64,000 nt of DNA from Pseudomonas oryzagri (GCF_020831405.1 NZ_JAJHPU010000031.1:1-64000), one strand, 5' to 3'; counted from the first letter of the stretch, positions 27,975-37,795 are shown. The notes: a model not told the origin generated them from the sequence alone. Translations and numbers: made by a program.

Positions 27975-29060
27975 ATGAGCAAGTTCCACACGCTGACCAT
28001 TCGTGAAGTACGCCCGGAAACCCGCGACACGGTATCGGTGGCCTTCACCGTGCCCGCCGAGCTCAAGGACAGCTTCCACTACACCCAGGGCCAGCACCTG
28101 GTGATGCGCACCCAGATGGACGGCGAGGAAGTGCGCCGCACCTACTCGATCTGCAGCGCGGTGAGCGAGGACGACCTGCGCGTGGCGATCAAGCGCGTGG
28201 ACGGCGGCCTGTTCTCCAACTACGCCAACGAGCAGCTCAAGGCCGGCGATACCCTGGAAGTGATGCCGCCGGCCGGCCACTTCTCCATCCCGCTCAATCC
28301 GGCCCGCGCCGGCAACTACCTGGCGGTGGCCGCCGGCAGCGGCATCACGCCGATCATGTCGATCGTCAAGACCACCCTGGAAACCGAGCCGGACAGCCGC
28401 TTCACGCTGATCTTCGGCAACCGCGCCAGCAGCACCACCATCTTCCGCGAGCAGCTCGAGGACCTGAAGAACCAGTACCTCGACCGCCTCAACCTGATCT
28501 TCGTGTTCAGCCGCGAGCAGCAGGACATCGACCTGTACAACGGCCGCATCGACGCCGCCAAGTGCGACGCGCTGTTCTCCCGCTGGGTCGACGTGCCGAA
28601 CCTCGACGCCGCCTTCATCTGCGGCCCGGTGGAGATGACCGAGTGCGTGCGCGACGCCCTGCGCCGCCACGACCTGATCAACGAGCGCATCCACTTCGAG
28701 CTGTTCACCGCCGGCACCCCGGGCGAGGTCGCGCAGAAGCGCGCCGCCCGCGAAGCCGCCGCCAAGACCTCCGGCGCGGTCAGCCACGTCACCGTGACCA
28801 GCGACGGCCGCAGCATGACCTTCGACCTGGCGCGCAACACCCAGAGCCTGCTGGACGCCGGCAACGCCCTGGGCATGGAGCTGCCCTACTCGTGCAAGGC
28901 CGGCGTGTGCTCGACCTGCAAGTGCAAGGTGGTCAAGGGCGAGGTGGAGATGGACGCCAACTTCGCGCTGGAGGACTACGAGGTGGCCGCCGGCTACGTG
29001 CTGTCCTGCCAGGCCTTCCCGGTCAGCGACGAGGTTGTGCTCGACTTCGACCAGCTCTGA
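27975..29060 (+). CDS. paaE: PaaE, NADPH reductase of the phenylacetyl-CoA epoxidase
   Basis: 361 residues. FAD-binding domain (RRTYSICSAVS, about 45-55), NAD(P)-binding domain (AAGSGITPIMSIVKTTL, FICGPVEMTE) and C-terminal plant-type 2Fe-2S ferredoxin (YSCKAGVCSTCKCKVVKG, then a final Cys in YVLSCQAFP). It passes electrons from NADPH to the PaaAC di-iron centre. An AACAACAAG leader and a modest ribosome site precede the ATG. It ends the epoxidase genes; a strong hairpin follows. Confidence 0.93.
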   Translation: MSKFHTLTIREVRPETRDTVSVAFTVPAELKDSFHYTQGQHLVMRTQMDGEEVRRTYSICSAVSEDDLRVAIKRVDGGLFSNYANEQLKAGDTLEVMPPAGHFSIPLNPARAGNYLAVAAGSGITPIMSIVKTTLETEPDSRFTLIFGNRASSTTIFREQLEDLKNQYLDRLNLIFVFSREQQDIDLYNGRIDAAKCDALFSRWVDVPNLDAAFICGPVEMTECVRDALRRHDLINERIHFELFTAGTPGEVAQKRAAREAAAKTSGAVSHVTVTSDGRSMTFDLARNTQSLLDAGNALGMELPYSCKAGVCSTCKCKVVKGEVEMDANFALEDYEVAAGYVLSCQAFPVSDEVVLDFDQL

Positions 29061-29081
29061 TCGCCCGAACCTGCGTGCATC

Positions 29082-29109
29082 GCGCCCCCGCCGGTAACGG
29101 CGGGGGCGC
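29082..29109 (+). other. Very stable hairpin after paaE
   Basis: A 12-bp perfect GC stem (29082-29093 with 29098-29109) closed by a GTAA tetraloop. No T-run follows. It could partly terminate transcription or protect the paaABCDE mRNA 3' end, lowering expression of the transporter genes downstream. Confidence 0.6.
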
Positions 29110-29154
29110 AGCAACAAGCGTGTCACTCATAAATAAAACAAAGTGAGCACAGCC

Positions 29155-29463
29155 ATGACTCCGCAACAGATCGAACGTATCCAAAGCCTCCCGCAATACC
29201 AGGCGCTGATCCGCCAGAAAACCCGCCTCAACTGGTCGCTCACCGTGGCCATGCTGGTCGTCTACTACGGCTTCGTGCTGCTGATCGCCTTCTCCCCGGC
29301 GACCCTCGGCCAGTCGCTCGCCGGCGGCGTCACCAGCGTCGGCATGCTGATCGGCGTCGGCATCATCCTCTTCTCGCTGACTCTCACCGGCATCTACGTG
29401 CGCCGCTCCAACCAGCATCTCGATCCGCTCAACGAGCAGGTCAAGCAGGAGTGCGGCCAATGA
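29155..29463 (+). CDS. DUF485 small membrane protein, transporter partner (YjcH-like)
   Basis: 102 residues from ATG 29155 (a GTG at 29143 is less likely). There are two membrane helices ([18 protein letters not shown] and [19 protein letters not shown]) and a C-terminal [12 protein letters not shown] segment, as in DUF485/YjcH proteins that accompany ActP-type symporters. The stop overlaps the permease start (ATGA), so the two are co-translated. Its molecular role is unknown; support of the permease is inferred from conserved pairing. Confidence 0.85.
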   Translation: MTPQQIERIQSLPQYQALIRQKTRLNWSLTVAMLVVYYGFVLLIAFSPATLGQSLAGGVTSVGMLIGVGIILFSLTLTGIYVRRSNQHLDPLNEQVKQECGQ

Positions 29464-31109
29464 AACGTCTCGTCACCCGCCTCGCTCCCCTCGCCCTGCT
29501 GCTGGCCAGCGCCAGCGCCCTGGCCGCCGACGGCGCCAGCCGCCCGCTGAACTGGCACGCCATCGGCATGTTCCTGCTGTTCGTATTGTTCACCTTCGGC
29601 ATCACCCGCTGGGCGGCCCAGCGCACCCGCTCGACCAGCGACTTCTACACCGCCGGCGGCGGCCTGACCGCGGGCCAGAACGGCCTGGCAATCGCCGGCG
29701 ACATGGTCTCGGCGGCGTCCTTCCTCGGCATCTCGGCGATGATGTTCGCCACCGGCTTCGACGGCCTGCTGTACGCCCTGGGCGTGCTCGCCGGCTGGCC
29801 GATCATCCTGTTCCTGATCGCCGAACGGCTGCGCAACCTCGGCAAGTTCACCTTCGCCGACGTGGTCGCCTACCGCCTGGGGCAGACCCCGGTGCGCATC
29901 ACCGCGGCCTTCGGCACCCTGACCGTGGCGCTGATGTACCTGGTGGCACAGATGGTCGGCGCCGGCAAGCTGATCGAGCTGCTGTTCGGTATCGACTACC
30001 TGTACGCGGTGCTGCTGGTCGGCGTGCTGATGGTGTTCTACGTCACCTTCGGCGGCATGCTGGCCACCACCTGGGTGCAGATCGTCAAGGCGGTGCTGCT
30101 GCTCTCGGGCACCACCTTCATGGCCTTCATGGTGCTCAAGCACTTCGGCTTCAGCACCGAGGCGATGTTCGCCGGCGCCGCCAAGGTGCACGCCAAGGGC
30201 AGCGCGATCATGGGCCCGGGCGGGCTGCTGTCCAACCCGGTCGACGCCATTTCGCTGGGCCTGGGCATGATGTTCGGCACCGCCGGCCTGCCGCACATCC
30301 TGATGCGCTTCTTCACCGTCGCCGACGCCAAGACGGCGCGCAAGTCGGTGTTCTACGCCACCGGCCTGATCGGCTACTTCTACCTGCTGCTGATCGTGGT
30401 CGGCTTCGGCGCCATCGTCATGGTCGGCAGCGACCCGCAGTTCCGCGACGGCGCCGGCGCCATCATCGGCGGCGGCAACATGATCGCCGTGCACCTGTCG
30501 CAGGCGGTCGGCGGCAGCCTGTTCCTGGGCTTCATCTCGGCGGTGGCCTTCGCCACCATCCTCGCCGTGGTCGCGGGCCTGGCGCTGTCCGGCGCCTCGG
30601 CGGTGTCCCACGACCTGTACGCCGTGGTGCTGCGCAAGGGCCAGGCCAGCGAGCAGGAGGAGATGCGCGTGTCGCGCCTGGCCACCCTGGTGATCGGCGT
30701 GCTGGCCATTGGCCTGGGCCTGGTCTTCGAATCGCAGAACATCGCCTTCCTGTCCGGCCTGGTGCTGGCCATCGCCGCCTCGGTCAACTTCCCGGTGCTG
30801 TTCCTGTCGATGTTCTGGTCGGGCCTGACCACCCGCGGCGCGGTCGCCGGCAGCGTCATCGGCCTGGTCAGCGCGGTCGCCCTGGTGGTCCTCGGCCCGG
30901 CGGTGTGGGTCAACGTGCTGAAGAACCCCAGCGCGATCTTCCCCTACGCCAACCCGGCGCTGTTCTCCATGACCCTGGCCTTCCTCGGCGCCTGGCTGTT
31001 CTCGGTCAGCGACGCCTCGGCGCGTGCCGGCGAGGAGCGCGGCCGCTTCGCCGCCCAGTTCATCCGCGCGATGACCGGCGTGGGCGCGGCCGGCGCCAGC
31101 CAGCACTGA
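29460..31109 (+). CDS. paaL: Sodium:solute symporter, probable phenylacetate permease (ActP-like)
   Basis: 549 residues, the length of E. coli ActP. An N-terminal signal-like helix ([18 protein letters not shown]) precedes a 13-helix sodium:solute symporter core with [57 protein letters not shown] and [19 protein letters not shown]. Family members carry acetate, pyruvate or phenylacetate. Placement between paaE and paaZ points to phenylacetate (inference). ATG 29460 overlaps the DUF485 stop. Confidence 0.85.
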   Translation: MKRLVTRLAPLALLLASASALAADGASRPLNWHAIGMFLLFVLFTFGITRWAAQRTRSTSDFYTAGGGLTAGQNGLAIAGDMVSAASFLGISAMMFATGFDGLLYALGVLAGWPIILFLIAERLRNLGKFTFADVVAYRLGQTPVRITAAFGTLTVALMYLVAQMVGAGKLIELLFGIDYLYAVLLVGVLMVFYVTFGGMLATTWVQIVKAVLLLSGTTFMAFMVLKHFGFSTEAMFAGAAKVHAKGSAIMGPGGLLSNPVDAISLGLGMMFGTAGLPHILMRFFTVADAKTARKSVFYATGLIGYFYLLLIVVGFGAIVMVGSDPQFRDGAGAIIGGGNMIAVHLSQAVGGSLFLGFISAVAFATILAVVAGLALSGASAVSHDLYAVVLRKGQASEQEEMRVSRLATLVIGVLAIGLGLVFESQNIAFLSGLVLAIAASVNFPVLFLSMFWSGLTTRGAVAGSVIGLVSAVALVVLGPAVWVNVLKNPSAIFPYANPALFSMTLAFLGAWLFSVSDASARAGEERGRFAAQFIRAMTGVGAAGASQH

Positions 31110-31118
31110 GCCATTCGT

Positions 31119-31145
31119 GCCGGCCTCCTGGCGAGGCCGGCGTTT
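31119..31145 (+). other. Hairpin between permease and paaZ
   Basis: GCCGGCCT (31119-31126) pairs with AGGCCGGC (31134-31141), followed by GTTTG. It is a weak terminator-like element in an 87-base gap. Confidence 0.45.
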
Positions 31146-31196
31146 GCATTCAAGCGCGGCCGGTTGGCCGCCCACGACACAACGACGGAGCCCCAA

Positions 31197-33242
31197 ATGG
31201 CCAACGCGTGCACCCTGCAAAGTTTCATCGGCGGCCGCTGGACCGGCGCTGACGCCGCCCAGGCGCTGAAAAGCGCCATCGACGGCCACATCGTCGCCCA
31301 CACCCACGCCGACCAGATCGACTTCGCCGAGGCGGTAGCCTTCGCCCGCCACAGCGGCGTGGCGGAGCTGATGAAGCTCGACTTCCAGACCCGCGCGCAG
31401 ATCCTCAAGGCGCTCGGCAAGTACCTGATGGAGCGCAAGGAGCAACTCTACGCGATCAGCCACCACAGCGGCGCGACCCGCGTGGACAGCTGGATCGACA
31501 TCGAGGGCGGCGCCGGTACCCTGTTCGCCTACGCCAGCATGGGCAGCCGCGAGCTGCCCTCCGGCAACCTGATCCACGAAGGCCCGGCCATCCCGCTGGG
31601 CAAGCAGAACCACTTCGCCGGCACCCACATCCTGGTGCCGCGCGGCGGCCTGGCCGTGCACATCAACGCCTTCAACTTCCCGATCTGGGGCATGCTGGAG
31701 AAGTTCGCGCCGACCTTCCTCGCCGGCATGCCGTGCATCGTCAAGCCGGCCACCGCCACCAGCTACGTCACCGAGGCCTGCGTGCGCCTGATGTACGAAT
31801 CCGGCCTGCTGCCCGAGGGCAGCCTGCAGCTGATCGTCGGCAGCACCGGCGACCTGCTCGACCGCCTGGAAGGCCCGGACGTGGTGACCTTCACCGGCTC
31901 GGCCGACACCGCCGCCCGCCTGCGCGTACACCCCAACCTGATCCGCAACTCGATCCCCTTCAACGCCGAGGCCGACTCGCTGAACTGCGCGATCCTCGCC
32001 CCCGACGTCACTCCGGACGACGAGGAGTTCGAGCTGTTCGTCAAGGAAGTCGCCCGCGAGATGACGGTCAAGGCCGGCCAGAAGTGCACCGCGATCCGCC
32101 GCATCATCGTCCCCGAGAACCGCATCGACGCGGTCGGCGAGCGCCTGGCCGCGCGCCTGGCCAAGGTGGTGGTGGGCGATCCGAGCAAGGAAGGCGTGAA
32201 GATGGGCGCGCTGGCCTCCCACGACCAGTTCGCCGACGTCGCCAGCCGTGTCGACGCCCTGCTGACCAGCAGCGAGCTGGTGTTCCGCGGCGAAGCCCAG
32301 TTCGTCGGCGAGCAGGTCGCCGAGGGCGCGTTCTTCGCCCCGACCCTGCTCAAGAGCCGCGACCCGCACGCCGCGGGCGGCGCCCACGACATCGAGGCCT
32401 TCGGCCCGGTCAGCACCCTGATGGCCTATGGCGACCTCGACGAGGCCCTGGCCCTGGCCGCACGCGGCAAGGGCAGTCTGGTGTCCACCCTGGTCACCAA
32501 GGACCCGCGCGTCGCCGCCCAGGTGGTGCCGGCCGCCGCCGCCTGGCACGGCCGCGTGCACGTGCTGGACGCCGAGGCCGCCAAGGAGTCCACCGGCCAC
32601 GGCTCGCCGCTGCCGATGCTCAAGCACGGCGGTCCCGGCCGCGCCGGCGGCGGCGAGGAGCTGGGCGGCATCCGCGCGGTCAAGCACTACCTGCAGCGCA
32701 CCGCCGTGCAGGGTTCGCCGACCATGCTCAGCGCCATCACCGGCGAATACGTGCGCGGCGCCAAGGTCATCGAGACCGAGGTGCACCCGTTCCGTCGCCA
32801 CTTCGAGGAGCTGCAGATCGGCGAGTCGCTGCTGACCCACCGCCGCACCGTCACCGAGGCCGACCTGGTCAACTTCGGCTGCCTGTCGGGCGACCACTTC
32901 TACATGCACTTCGACGAGATCGCCGCCAAGGAATCGCAGTTCGGCAAGCGCATCGCCCACGGCTACTTCGTGCTGTCGGCGGCCGCCGGCCTGTTCGTCT
33001 CCCCCGGCGTCGGCCCGGTGCTGGCCAACTACGGCCTCGACACCCTGCGCTTCGTCAGCCCGGTGGGCATCGGCGACACCATCCAGGCGCGCCTGACCTG
33101 CAAGCGCAAGATCGACCAGGGCAAGCAGTCCAGCCTCGGCACCCCGCAGGGCGTGGTGGCCTGGGACGTGGAAGTCACCAACCAGAACGGCGAGCTGGTG
33201 GCCAGCTACGACATCCTGACCCTGGTGGCCAAGCGCGGCTGA
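31197..33242 (+). CDS. paaZ: PaaZ, bifunctional oxepin-CoA hydrolase / semialdehyde dehydrogenase
   Basis: 681 residues, exactly the E. coli length. The aldehyde dehydrogenase domain (about 1-510) has [29 protein letters not shown] and catalytic Cys in [15 protein letters not shown]. The MaoC-type hydratase domain (about 540-681) has [16 protein letters not shown] and [11 protein letters not shown] with the catalytic Asp and His. It opens the oxepin-CoA ring and oxidises the resulting semialdehyde to 3-oxo-5,6-dehydrosuberyl-CoA using NADP. Both active sites look intact. A GGAG ribosome site precedes ATG 31197. It ends with an intrinsic terminator. Confidence 0.94.
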   Translation: MANACTLQSFIGGRWTGADAAQALKSAIDGHIVAHTHADQIDFAEAVAFARHSGVAELMKLDFQTRAQILKALGKYLMERKEQLYAISHHSGATRVDSWIDIEGGAGTLFAYASMGSRELPSGNLIHEGPAIPLGKQNHFAGTHILVPRGGLAVHINAFNFPIWGMLEKFAPTFLAGMPCIVKPATATSYVTEACVRLMYESGLLPEGSLQLIVGSTGDLLDRLEGPDVVTFTGSADTAARLRVHPNLIRNSIPFNAEADSLNCAILAPDVTPDDEEFELFVKEVAREMTVKAGQKCTAIRRIIVPENRIDAVGERLAARLAKVVVGDPSKEGVKMGALASHDQFADVASRVDALLTSSELVFRGEAQFVGEQVAEGAFFAPTLLKSRDPHAAGGAHDIEAFGPVSTLMAYGDLDEALALAARGKGSLVSTLVTKDPRVAAQVVPAAAAWHGRVHVLDAEAAKESTGHGSPLPMLKHGGPGRAGGGEELGGIRAVKHYLQRTAVQGSPTMLSAITGEYVRGAKVIETEVHPFRRHFEELQIGESLLTHRRTVTEADLVNFGCLSGDHFYMHFDEIAAKESQFGKRIAHGYFVLSAAAGLFVSPGVGPVLANYGLDTLRFVSPVGIGDTIQARLTCKRKIDQGKQSSLGTPQGVVAWDVEVTNQNGELVASYDILTLVAKRG

Positions 33243-33378
33243 GCCCTTCGCAAGACTTCGCCGCGCCCCACCGGCGCGGCGTCACCCCAGGCCGGTTTGC
33301 GGCGCGGCCCAGGGCCGGCGTCCCGCCACAAGCGGGGCCCGTTCCTCGGCCCGCCCCAAGCCCCTGTTTCTGTGCTCC

Positions 33379-33404
33379 CGCCGGCCTCGCGCCGGCGTCT
33401 TTTT
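33379..33404 (+). terminator. Intrinsic terminator after paaZ
   Basis: CGCCGGC (33379-33385) and GCCGGCG (33391-33397) with a CTCGC loop, followed by TCTTTTT. It stands between convergent paaZ and dgkA. Confidence 0.85.
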
Positions 33405-33413
33405 GTCCGGCTC

Positions 33414-33770
33414 TCACCCGGCCAGCCAGTCCAGCGCATAAGCCAGCCCCACCACCACGGCGATACCACTGGCGACCAGCACCGCGCCGGCGGCGATGTC
33501 CTTGGCCGCGCCGATTTCCGGATGCTCCTCGGGATGCACGTGGTCGCTGAGCGCCTCCAGCGCGCTGTTGACCAGCTCGGCAACCAGCACCAGACCCACC
33601 GCCAGGGTCAGCAGCGCCCACCACAGCGGCCCCGGCCGCGTCGCCAGCAGCACCAGCAGGACCAGCGCCGCGGCCAGCAGATGGATGCGGAAGCTGCCCT
33701 CGCGCCTCACCGCCAGCTGCAGGCCGTGCAGGGCGAAGCCCACGCGCTTGATGAATGGTTGTCCCTTCAT
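33414..33770 (-). CDS. dgkA: Diacylglycerol kinase (prokaryotic type)
   Basis: 118 residues with three membrane helices. RVGFALHGLQLAVRREGSFR is the N-terminal signature, and LVAELVNSALEALSDHV (catalytic Glu and the NSAxE motif) and EIGAAKDIAAGAVLVAS are diagnostic. It phosphorylates diacylglycerol to phosphatidate in the inner membrane, recycling lipid released by envelope glycan synthesis. ATG 33770 has a GAGAAGCGGC leader; the longer open frame upstream has no ribosome site. A CTACCCT element about 33 bases upstream may be a stationary-phase -10 box. Confidence 0.92.
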   Translation of the reverse strand: MKGQPFIKRVGFALHGLQLAVRREGSFRIHLLAAALVLLVLLATRPGPLWWALLTLAVGLVLVAELVNSALEALSDHVHPEEHPEIGAAKDIAAGAVLVASGIAVVVGLAYALDWLAG

Positions 33771-33945
33771 GCCGCTTCTCCAGCCCCCCCCTGAATGCAG
33801 GGTAGCCAACCGGCTCGCGCCTGCGCGGCCCGGGCAGCGATGGCCGTGTGGCTGCCGCGTCCCCGCGCAGGCGCCCATCGCCGCGGCGCGGCAAACGAAA
33901 AGGCCCGCGTCTCGCGACCCCGGCCTTGGCGACGGACTGACCGCC

Positions 33946-34437
33946 TCAGTTGAACATGTCGTTGAGCACGTTGTTGATCAGGCCGCTGGAGATCGACACC
34001 TGCACCAGGTCGGTGCCCACCCGCAGCCACTCGTAGCCCTCGTAGTGGGGCAACCGGCTGACCAGCCGGCTGTCCAGGTGCTTCTTGGCGATCCCCGGCG
34101 GCAGCGGCTTGCCGCGCTGCAGGTTCTTGCGGATGCCCGGCGGCAGCGCCGGCTCCGGCCCCCAGTAGCTGCGGCTGTCGCCGATGGTCACGCGGATGCG
34201 GTCGTGGTCGACCGCGAAGTCGCCGCGACCGTCATGGTAGGACTGCCCGCCACTCGGCTTGCCGGCGGATGGCGGCTTCTGCCCCTGCGGGGCGCCCTTC
34301 TGGCCCTGGCCACCCTTGCCCTCGTGCGCCTGCTGCGGGTGACCATCCTTGTCCTTCGGCTCGGCCAGCAGGGCCGGGGAACCGGCCGCCAGAACCAGGC
34401 CGGTGAACAGCACAATGGCGGATCGCGACTTGAACAT
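33946..34437 (-). CDS. CigR/RcnB-family periplasmic protein
   Basis: 163 residues with a signal peptide (AIVLFTGLVLAAGSPALLAE), a Gly/Gln/Lys-rich low-complexity linker (about 25-70), and then an RcnB-like C-terminal domain (YWGPEPALPPGIRKNLQRGK, LPPGIAKKHL, YEWLRVGTDLVQVSI). Salmonella CigR is described as an anti-virulence protein and RcnB as a periplasmic nickel/cobalt homeostasis factor. Which role applies here cannot be told. A CTATGCT box 114 bases upstream could be its -10. Confidence 0.8.
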   Translation of the reverse strand: MFKSRSAIVLFTGLVLAAGSPALLAEPKDKDGHPQQAHEGKGGQGQKGAPQGQKPPSAGKPSGGQSYHDGRGDFAVDHDRIRVTIGDSRSYWGPEPALPPGIRKNLQRGKPLPPGIAKKHLDSRLVSRLPHYEGYEWLRVGTDLVQVSISSGLINNVLNDMFN

Positions 34438-34999
34438 ATCCTTGCTCTCTCCGGAAAAGGGATCGTCCCTGCCCATTCGACCGCCCGCCGGCGCAAGGTT
34501 CCGGGCACCGGGGCGCAGAGCGGCCGGCAGGGCACGGCCGCCCTGCGCCCAGCATAGCCTGCGCCCCGCCGGCGCGGGCGAGGCGCGCGCCACTCGGCAA
34601 GGCCGCGCCATCGCCGGCCGACGCCGGCTGTGGTGCAAACCCCGGCAGGCCGTGCCACAAGGTGCACAGGCGCTATTGCAGGCCCGTCCGAACCCACCTA
34701 GATTCAATTGATCCCGGTCCATCAGCCAGCTCATGTCCCTGACCATGCCGCGTACCAGCCCGCCCAATTTCGCCGCCACCCTGCGGCCCCGGGCGGGGTT
34801 CGTCGCCGCGTGGCTCAATCCCTGTCTCAACGCGATTCTCGCCTTCTGGGCGCTCTGGCACTGCCGCCACGCCCGGCCTCCCGCTTCCCGTCGCCGCTTT
34901 ATCGCCGATCACTGACGCCGCCACGCGCGGCACATCGATGAATGCCTCCACCCGCCCGGCGGGAGGACCCCATGCGCCCCGGCGCAGACGAGAACGACC
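34438..34999. other. 562-bp intergenic region upstream of the glutamine-synthetase-like gene
   Basis: No credible gene. On the minus strand CTATGCT (34551-34557) may drive the CigR-like gene. On the plus strand TTGCAG (34676-34681) and TAGATT (34699-34704), 17 bp apart, are a weak promoter candidate for the downstream ligase. A 60-codon frame at 34733-34915 has no supporting features. Confidence 0.4.
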
Positions 35000-36364
35000 A
35001 TGCACTTCGCCCACGAACAGGAAGCCCAGGATTTCCTGGCCAGCAACCCCGACATCGACCTCTTCGAGCTGTTCATCCTCGACGCCAACGGCGTGCCGCG
35101 CGGCAAGCTGCTGCACCGCGAGGAGCTGCTCGCCGTGTACCGCAGCGGCCGCCCGCTGCCCAGCACCATCCTCGGCCTCAGCCTGGCCGGCGAGGACGTG
35201 GAGGACAGCGGCCTGGTCTGGGACGTCGGCGACGTCGACTGCCGCGCCTACCCGCTGGCCGGCAGCCTGGTGCGCCTGCCCTGGCGCAAGCTGCCGACCG
35301 GCGCGCTGCAGGTCAGCATGCATCCGCAGGAAGGCCTGCCGGCCAGCGTCGCCGACCCGCGCCACCTGCTGATCCGCACCATCGACCGCCTAGTCGCCGA
35401 CGGCCTGCACCCGGTGATGGCCTGCGAACTGGAGTTCTACCTGCTCGACGAACGCCCCGACGCCCATGGCCGCCCGCAACCGGCGCTGGACACCGACGGC
35501 GGCCGGCCGATCCAGACCCAGGTCTACGGCCTGCGCGAGCTGGAGCAGATCGAGCCGTTCCTCGCCGACCTCTACGCCGCCTGCAAGGCGCAGGGCATCC
35601 CGGCGCGCACGGCGATCTCCGAGTACGCCCCCGGCCAGGTGGAGATCACCCTGGAGCACGGCCCGGCGCTGGAGGCCATGGACCAGGCGGTGCGCTACAA
35701 GCGCCTGGTCAAGGGCGTCGCCCACGCCCACGGCATGCGCGCCTGCTTCATGGCCAAACCGTTCGCCGAAATCGCCGGCACCGGCCTGCACATGCACGTC
35801 AGCCTGGCCGACGCCGCCGGCAACAACCTGTTCGCCGCCGAGGACGCCGCCGGCACCCCGCTGCTGCGCCAGGCGGTCGGCGGCATGCTCGCCAGCCTGC
35901 TCGACTCGCTGCTGCTGTTCTGTCCCAACGCCAACTCCTACCGGCGCTTCCAGGCCCACAGCTACGCGCCGCTGGCGTTGAACTGGGGCGTCGACAATCG
36001 CACCGTCAGCCTGCGCGTGCCAGGCGGCCCGGCCTACACCCGGCACGTCGAGCACCGCATCAGCGGCGCCGACGCCAATCCCTACCTGGCCGCCGCGGCG
36101 ATCCTCGCCGGCGTGCACCGCGGCATCCGCGACCGGCTCGACCCGGGCGCGCCGGTGGAAGGCAACGGCTACGCCCAGGCCAAGACCCTGCTGCCCACCG
36201 ACTGGCTCAGCGCACTGAACGCACTGGAGCGCTCCGAGTGGACGCGCGATGCCTTCGGCGCCGAGTTCCTGCGCGTTTATCTCGCGGTCAAGCGCGCCGA
36301 GTACCGCCAGTTCATGAGCGAGGTCGGCGAGCAGGACTGGCGCTGGTACCTGAACCAGGCCTGA
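35000..36364 (+). CDS. Glutamine synthetase-family gamma-glutamylpolyamine synthetase
   Basis: 454 residues. The beta-grasp N-terminus (IDLFELFILDANGVPRGKLL) is followed by the catalytic domain: MACELEFYLLD (metal Glu), EYAPGQVEITL, GTGLHMHVSLAD (metal/ATP His), ALNWGVDNRTVSLRVP (catalytic Arg) and HVEHRISGADANPYLAAAAI. The tyrosine adenylylation loop of GlnA is absent. Such PuuA/PauA-type enzymes ligate glutamate to putrescine or other polyamines for catabolism. Substrate is not provable here, and no other pau gene is adjacent. Two cupins follow on the same strand; beta-alanine genes face it further down. Confidence 0.82.
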   Translation: MHFAHEQEAQDFLASNPDIDLFELFILDANGVPRGKLLHREELLAVYRSGRPLPSTILGLSLAGEDVEDSGLVWDVGDVDCRAYPLAGSLVRLPWRKLPTGALQVSMHPQEGLPASVADPRHLLIRTIDRLVADGLHPVMACELEFYLLDERPDAHGRPQPALDTDGGRPIQTQVYGLRELEQIEPFLADLYAACKAQGIPARTAISEYAPGQVEITLEHGPALEAMDQAVRYKRLVKGVAHAHGMRACFMAKPFAEIAGTGLHMHVSLADAAGNNLFAAEDAAGTPLLRQAVGGMLASLLDSLLLFCPNANSYRRFQAHSYAPLALNWGVDNRTVSLRVPGGPAYTRHVEHRISGADANPYLAAAAILAGVHRGIRDRLDPGAPVEGNGYAQAKTLLPTDWLSALNALERSEWTRDAFGAEFLRVYLAVKRAEYRQFMSEVGEQDWRWYLNQA

Positions 36365-36514
36365 GCCGCCAGCGCCGCGCCAGGAACAGGCGCAACGAAC
36401 GTCATCATCCCGCCCGTGCTGGCCGCCGTGGAGCGCACCCCCAACCTGCTCCCGCGCGGCCATCCAGCGGGAAGCCGACTCCCCCTGCGTTCAGGGCGGT
36501 GGGTGCTGGAAAAG

Positions 36515-36521
36515 CTACGCT
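36515..36521 (+). promoter_or_regulatory. CTACGCT box before first cupin
   Basis: AGCTACGCTGAAG resembles the extended -10 element used by RpoS polymerase. It lies 36 bases before the start codon at 36557. The 192-base gap shows no clear -35. Confidence 0.35.
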
Positions 36522-36556
36522 GAAGCCCACGGCAACGACTTGAACAAGAGGCCCTC

Positions 36557-36922
36557 ATGTCCATCCAGCAGATCGTCGACTTCGCCCAGACCAGCACCCC
36601 GACCGAGCGCTACAGCCCGGCCGCGGAGAAGGTGCTCGCCGGCAATCCCGAGCAGAGCGTGCGCAACCACTACGCCAGCCCCTGCGGCCAGTTCAACGCC
36701 GGCGTCTGGGAGGGCGCGGTCGGCCAGTGGAAGATCGAGTACACCGAGCACGAGTACTGCGAGATCCTCCAGGGCGTCTCGGTGCTGCGCGACCGGGACG
36801 GCAACGCCCGGACCGTGCGCGTCGGCGACCGCTTCGTGATCCCGGCCGGCTTCGTCGGCACCTGGGAAGTGCTGGAGCCGTGCCGCAAGGTGTACGTGAT
36901 CTTCGAGCAGGCCAGGGGCTGA
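36557..36922 (+). CDS. Small cupin protein (copy 1)
   Basis: 121 residues. A single cupin barrel with EGAVGQWKIEYTEHEYCEIL (motif 1, with HE and E as possible metal ligands) and RVGDRFVIPAGFVGTWEVLE (motif 2, PAGF). It resembles the DUF861/ureidoglycine-type cupin group, which stabilises or modifies small metabolites; no substrate is known. It has a clear AGAGGC ribosome site. A near-duplicate lies 311 bases downstream. Confidence 0.75.
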   Translation: MSIQQIVDFAQTSTPTERYSPAAEKVLAGNPEQSVRNHYASPCGQFNAGVWEGAVGQWKIEYTEHEYCEILQGVSVLRDRDGNARTVRVGDRFVIPAGFVGTWEVLEPCRKVYVIFEQARG

Positions 36923-37233
36923 GCCTGTCCGCAAGCGACTCGCCCGTGATCGCGGCGGGAGGAGCCGGCGACCTCTCCACCGCCCCCTTCGACCGTCCCC
37001 CTCGCCGTCAGCCGGCGAGTCATGCCGTGCGACGGTGCGCCCCGAGCGCGCCGCTCGGCGGCGCCGAGCATTCTGGCAACGACCGCCACGAGTCGCTGCG
37101 CGCCTTCGGCAGGGGCCGGGCATACCGAGCCGAAAGCCGCCTGGATTAAGCTGCCCGCGGCGTCGGGACCCGCCTCCAGGGGCGGGGCCGCCGCCCTCCG
37201 CGCGCCCTTCAATCTTCCCCGAGAGAGTCCCAC
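36923..37233. other. 311-bp spacer between cupin copies
   Basis: Apart from GGATTAAGC before the second cupin, nothing recognisable is seen. The coding duplicates do not extend into this spacer. Confidence 0.4.
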
Positions 37234-37599
37234 ATGCCCATCCAGCAGATCGTCGATTTCGCCCAGGCCAGCACCCCTGCCGAGCACTACAGCCCGGAGC
37301 CAGAAACCCTGGTCGCCGGCAACCCCGAGCAGAGCCTGCGCAATCACTACTCCAGCCCGTGCGAAAAGTTCAGCGCCGGCGTCTGGGAGAGCGCGGTCGG
37401 CCAGTGGCAGGTCGACTACACCGAGCACGAATACATCGAGATCCTGCAGGGCGTCCTGGTGCTCCGCGACGAGGAAGGCAACGCCAAGACCGTAAGCGCC
37501 GGCGACCGCCTGGTGGTCCCGGCCGGCTTCAAGGGCACCCTGGAGGTGCTGGAGCCGGTGCGCAAGGTGTACGTGGTCTTCGAGACTGCCGCAGCCTGA
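37234..37599 (+). CDS. Small cupin protein (copy 2)
   Basis: 121 residues and the same length as copy 1. Most residues are shared: QQIVDFAQASTPAEHYSPEP, HEYIEILQGVLVLRDEEGN and VVPAGFKGTLEVLEPVRKVY. Copy 2 has lost two Cys of copy 1 (CEILQG to IEILQG, EPCRK to EPVRK) but keeps the HE/E and PAGF cupin motifs. Tandem duplication is evident; a division of labour is only inferred. It has a good GAGAGAG ribosome site. Confidence 0.75.
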   Translation: MPIQQIVDFAQASTPAEHYSPEPETLVAGNPEQSLRNHYSSPCEKFSAGVWESAVGQWQVDYTEHEYIEILQGVLVLRDEEGNAKTVSAGDRLVVPAGFKGTLEVLEPVRKVYVVFETAAA

Positions 37600-37615
37600 G
37601 CCTGACCCCAGTCTC

Positions 37616-37656
37616 GCGAACGCCCCGCTCCCGGCCTCCGGAAGCGGGGCGTTCGC
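37616..37656 (+). terminator. Long hairpin after second cupin
   Basis: A 14-bp stem, GCGAACGCCCCGCT near 37616-37629 with its complement at 37643-37656, around a 13-base loop. No T-run, so termination is likely but not certain. Confidence 0.55.
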
Positions 37657-37721
37657 GTTGGCGAGCGGGAAAGGGCGCCGGTGCGGCGGCAGGCTTGACG
37701 CAACGACCCGCCGCACAAGGC

Positions 37722-37753
37722 AAAACGCCGCGTCCCCGAAGGGATGCGGCGTT
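37722..37753 (-). terminator. Terminator of the bauA-bauC transcript
   Basis: A 13-bp stem (37724-37736 with 37741-37753, one G-T pair) has a CGAA loop. On the minus strand it ends in TTTT. It lies about 43 bases after bauC. Confidence 0.75.
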
Positions 37754-37795
37754 GCCGATGGTCAGGGCGGACGGCAGTCCGCCCGTTTGCGGGAC

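Noticed and set aside
29394-32960. 1188-codon open frame antisense to the permease and paaZ
   Set aside because: Low-complexity composition and complete overlap with two well-supported genes on the other strand.
34661-34680. Sigma-54 promoter before the polyamine ligase
   Set aside because: A TTGCA is present but there is no GG at the required 12-base distance.
34733-34915. 60-codon open frame before the glutamine-synthetase-like gene
   Set aside because: No ribosome site, no family resemblance, Arg/Ala-rich; could be real but not supportable.
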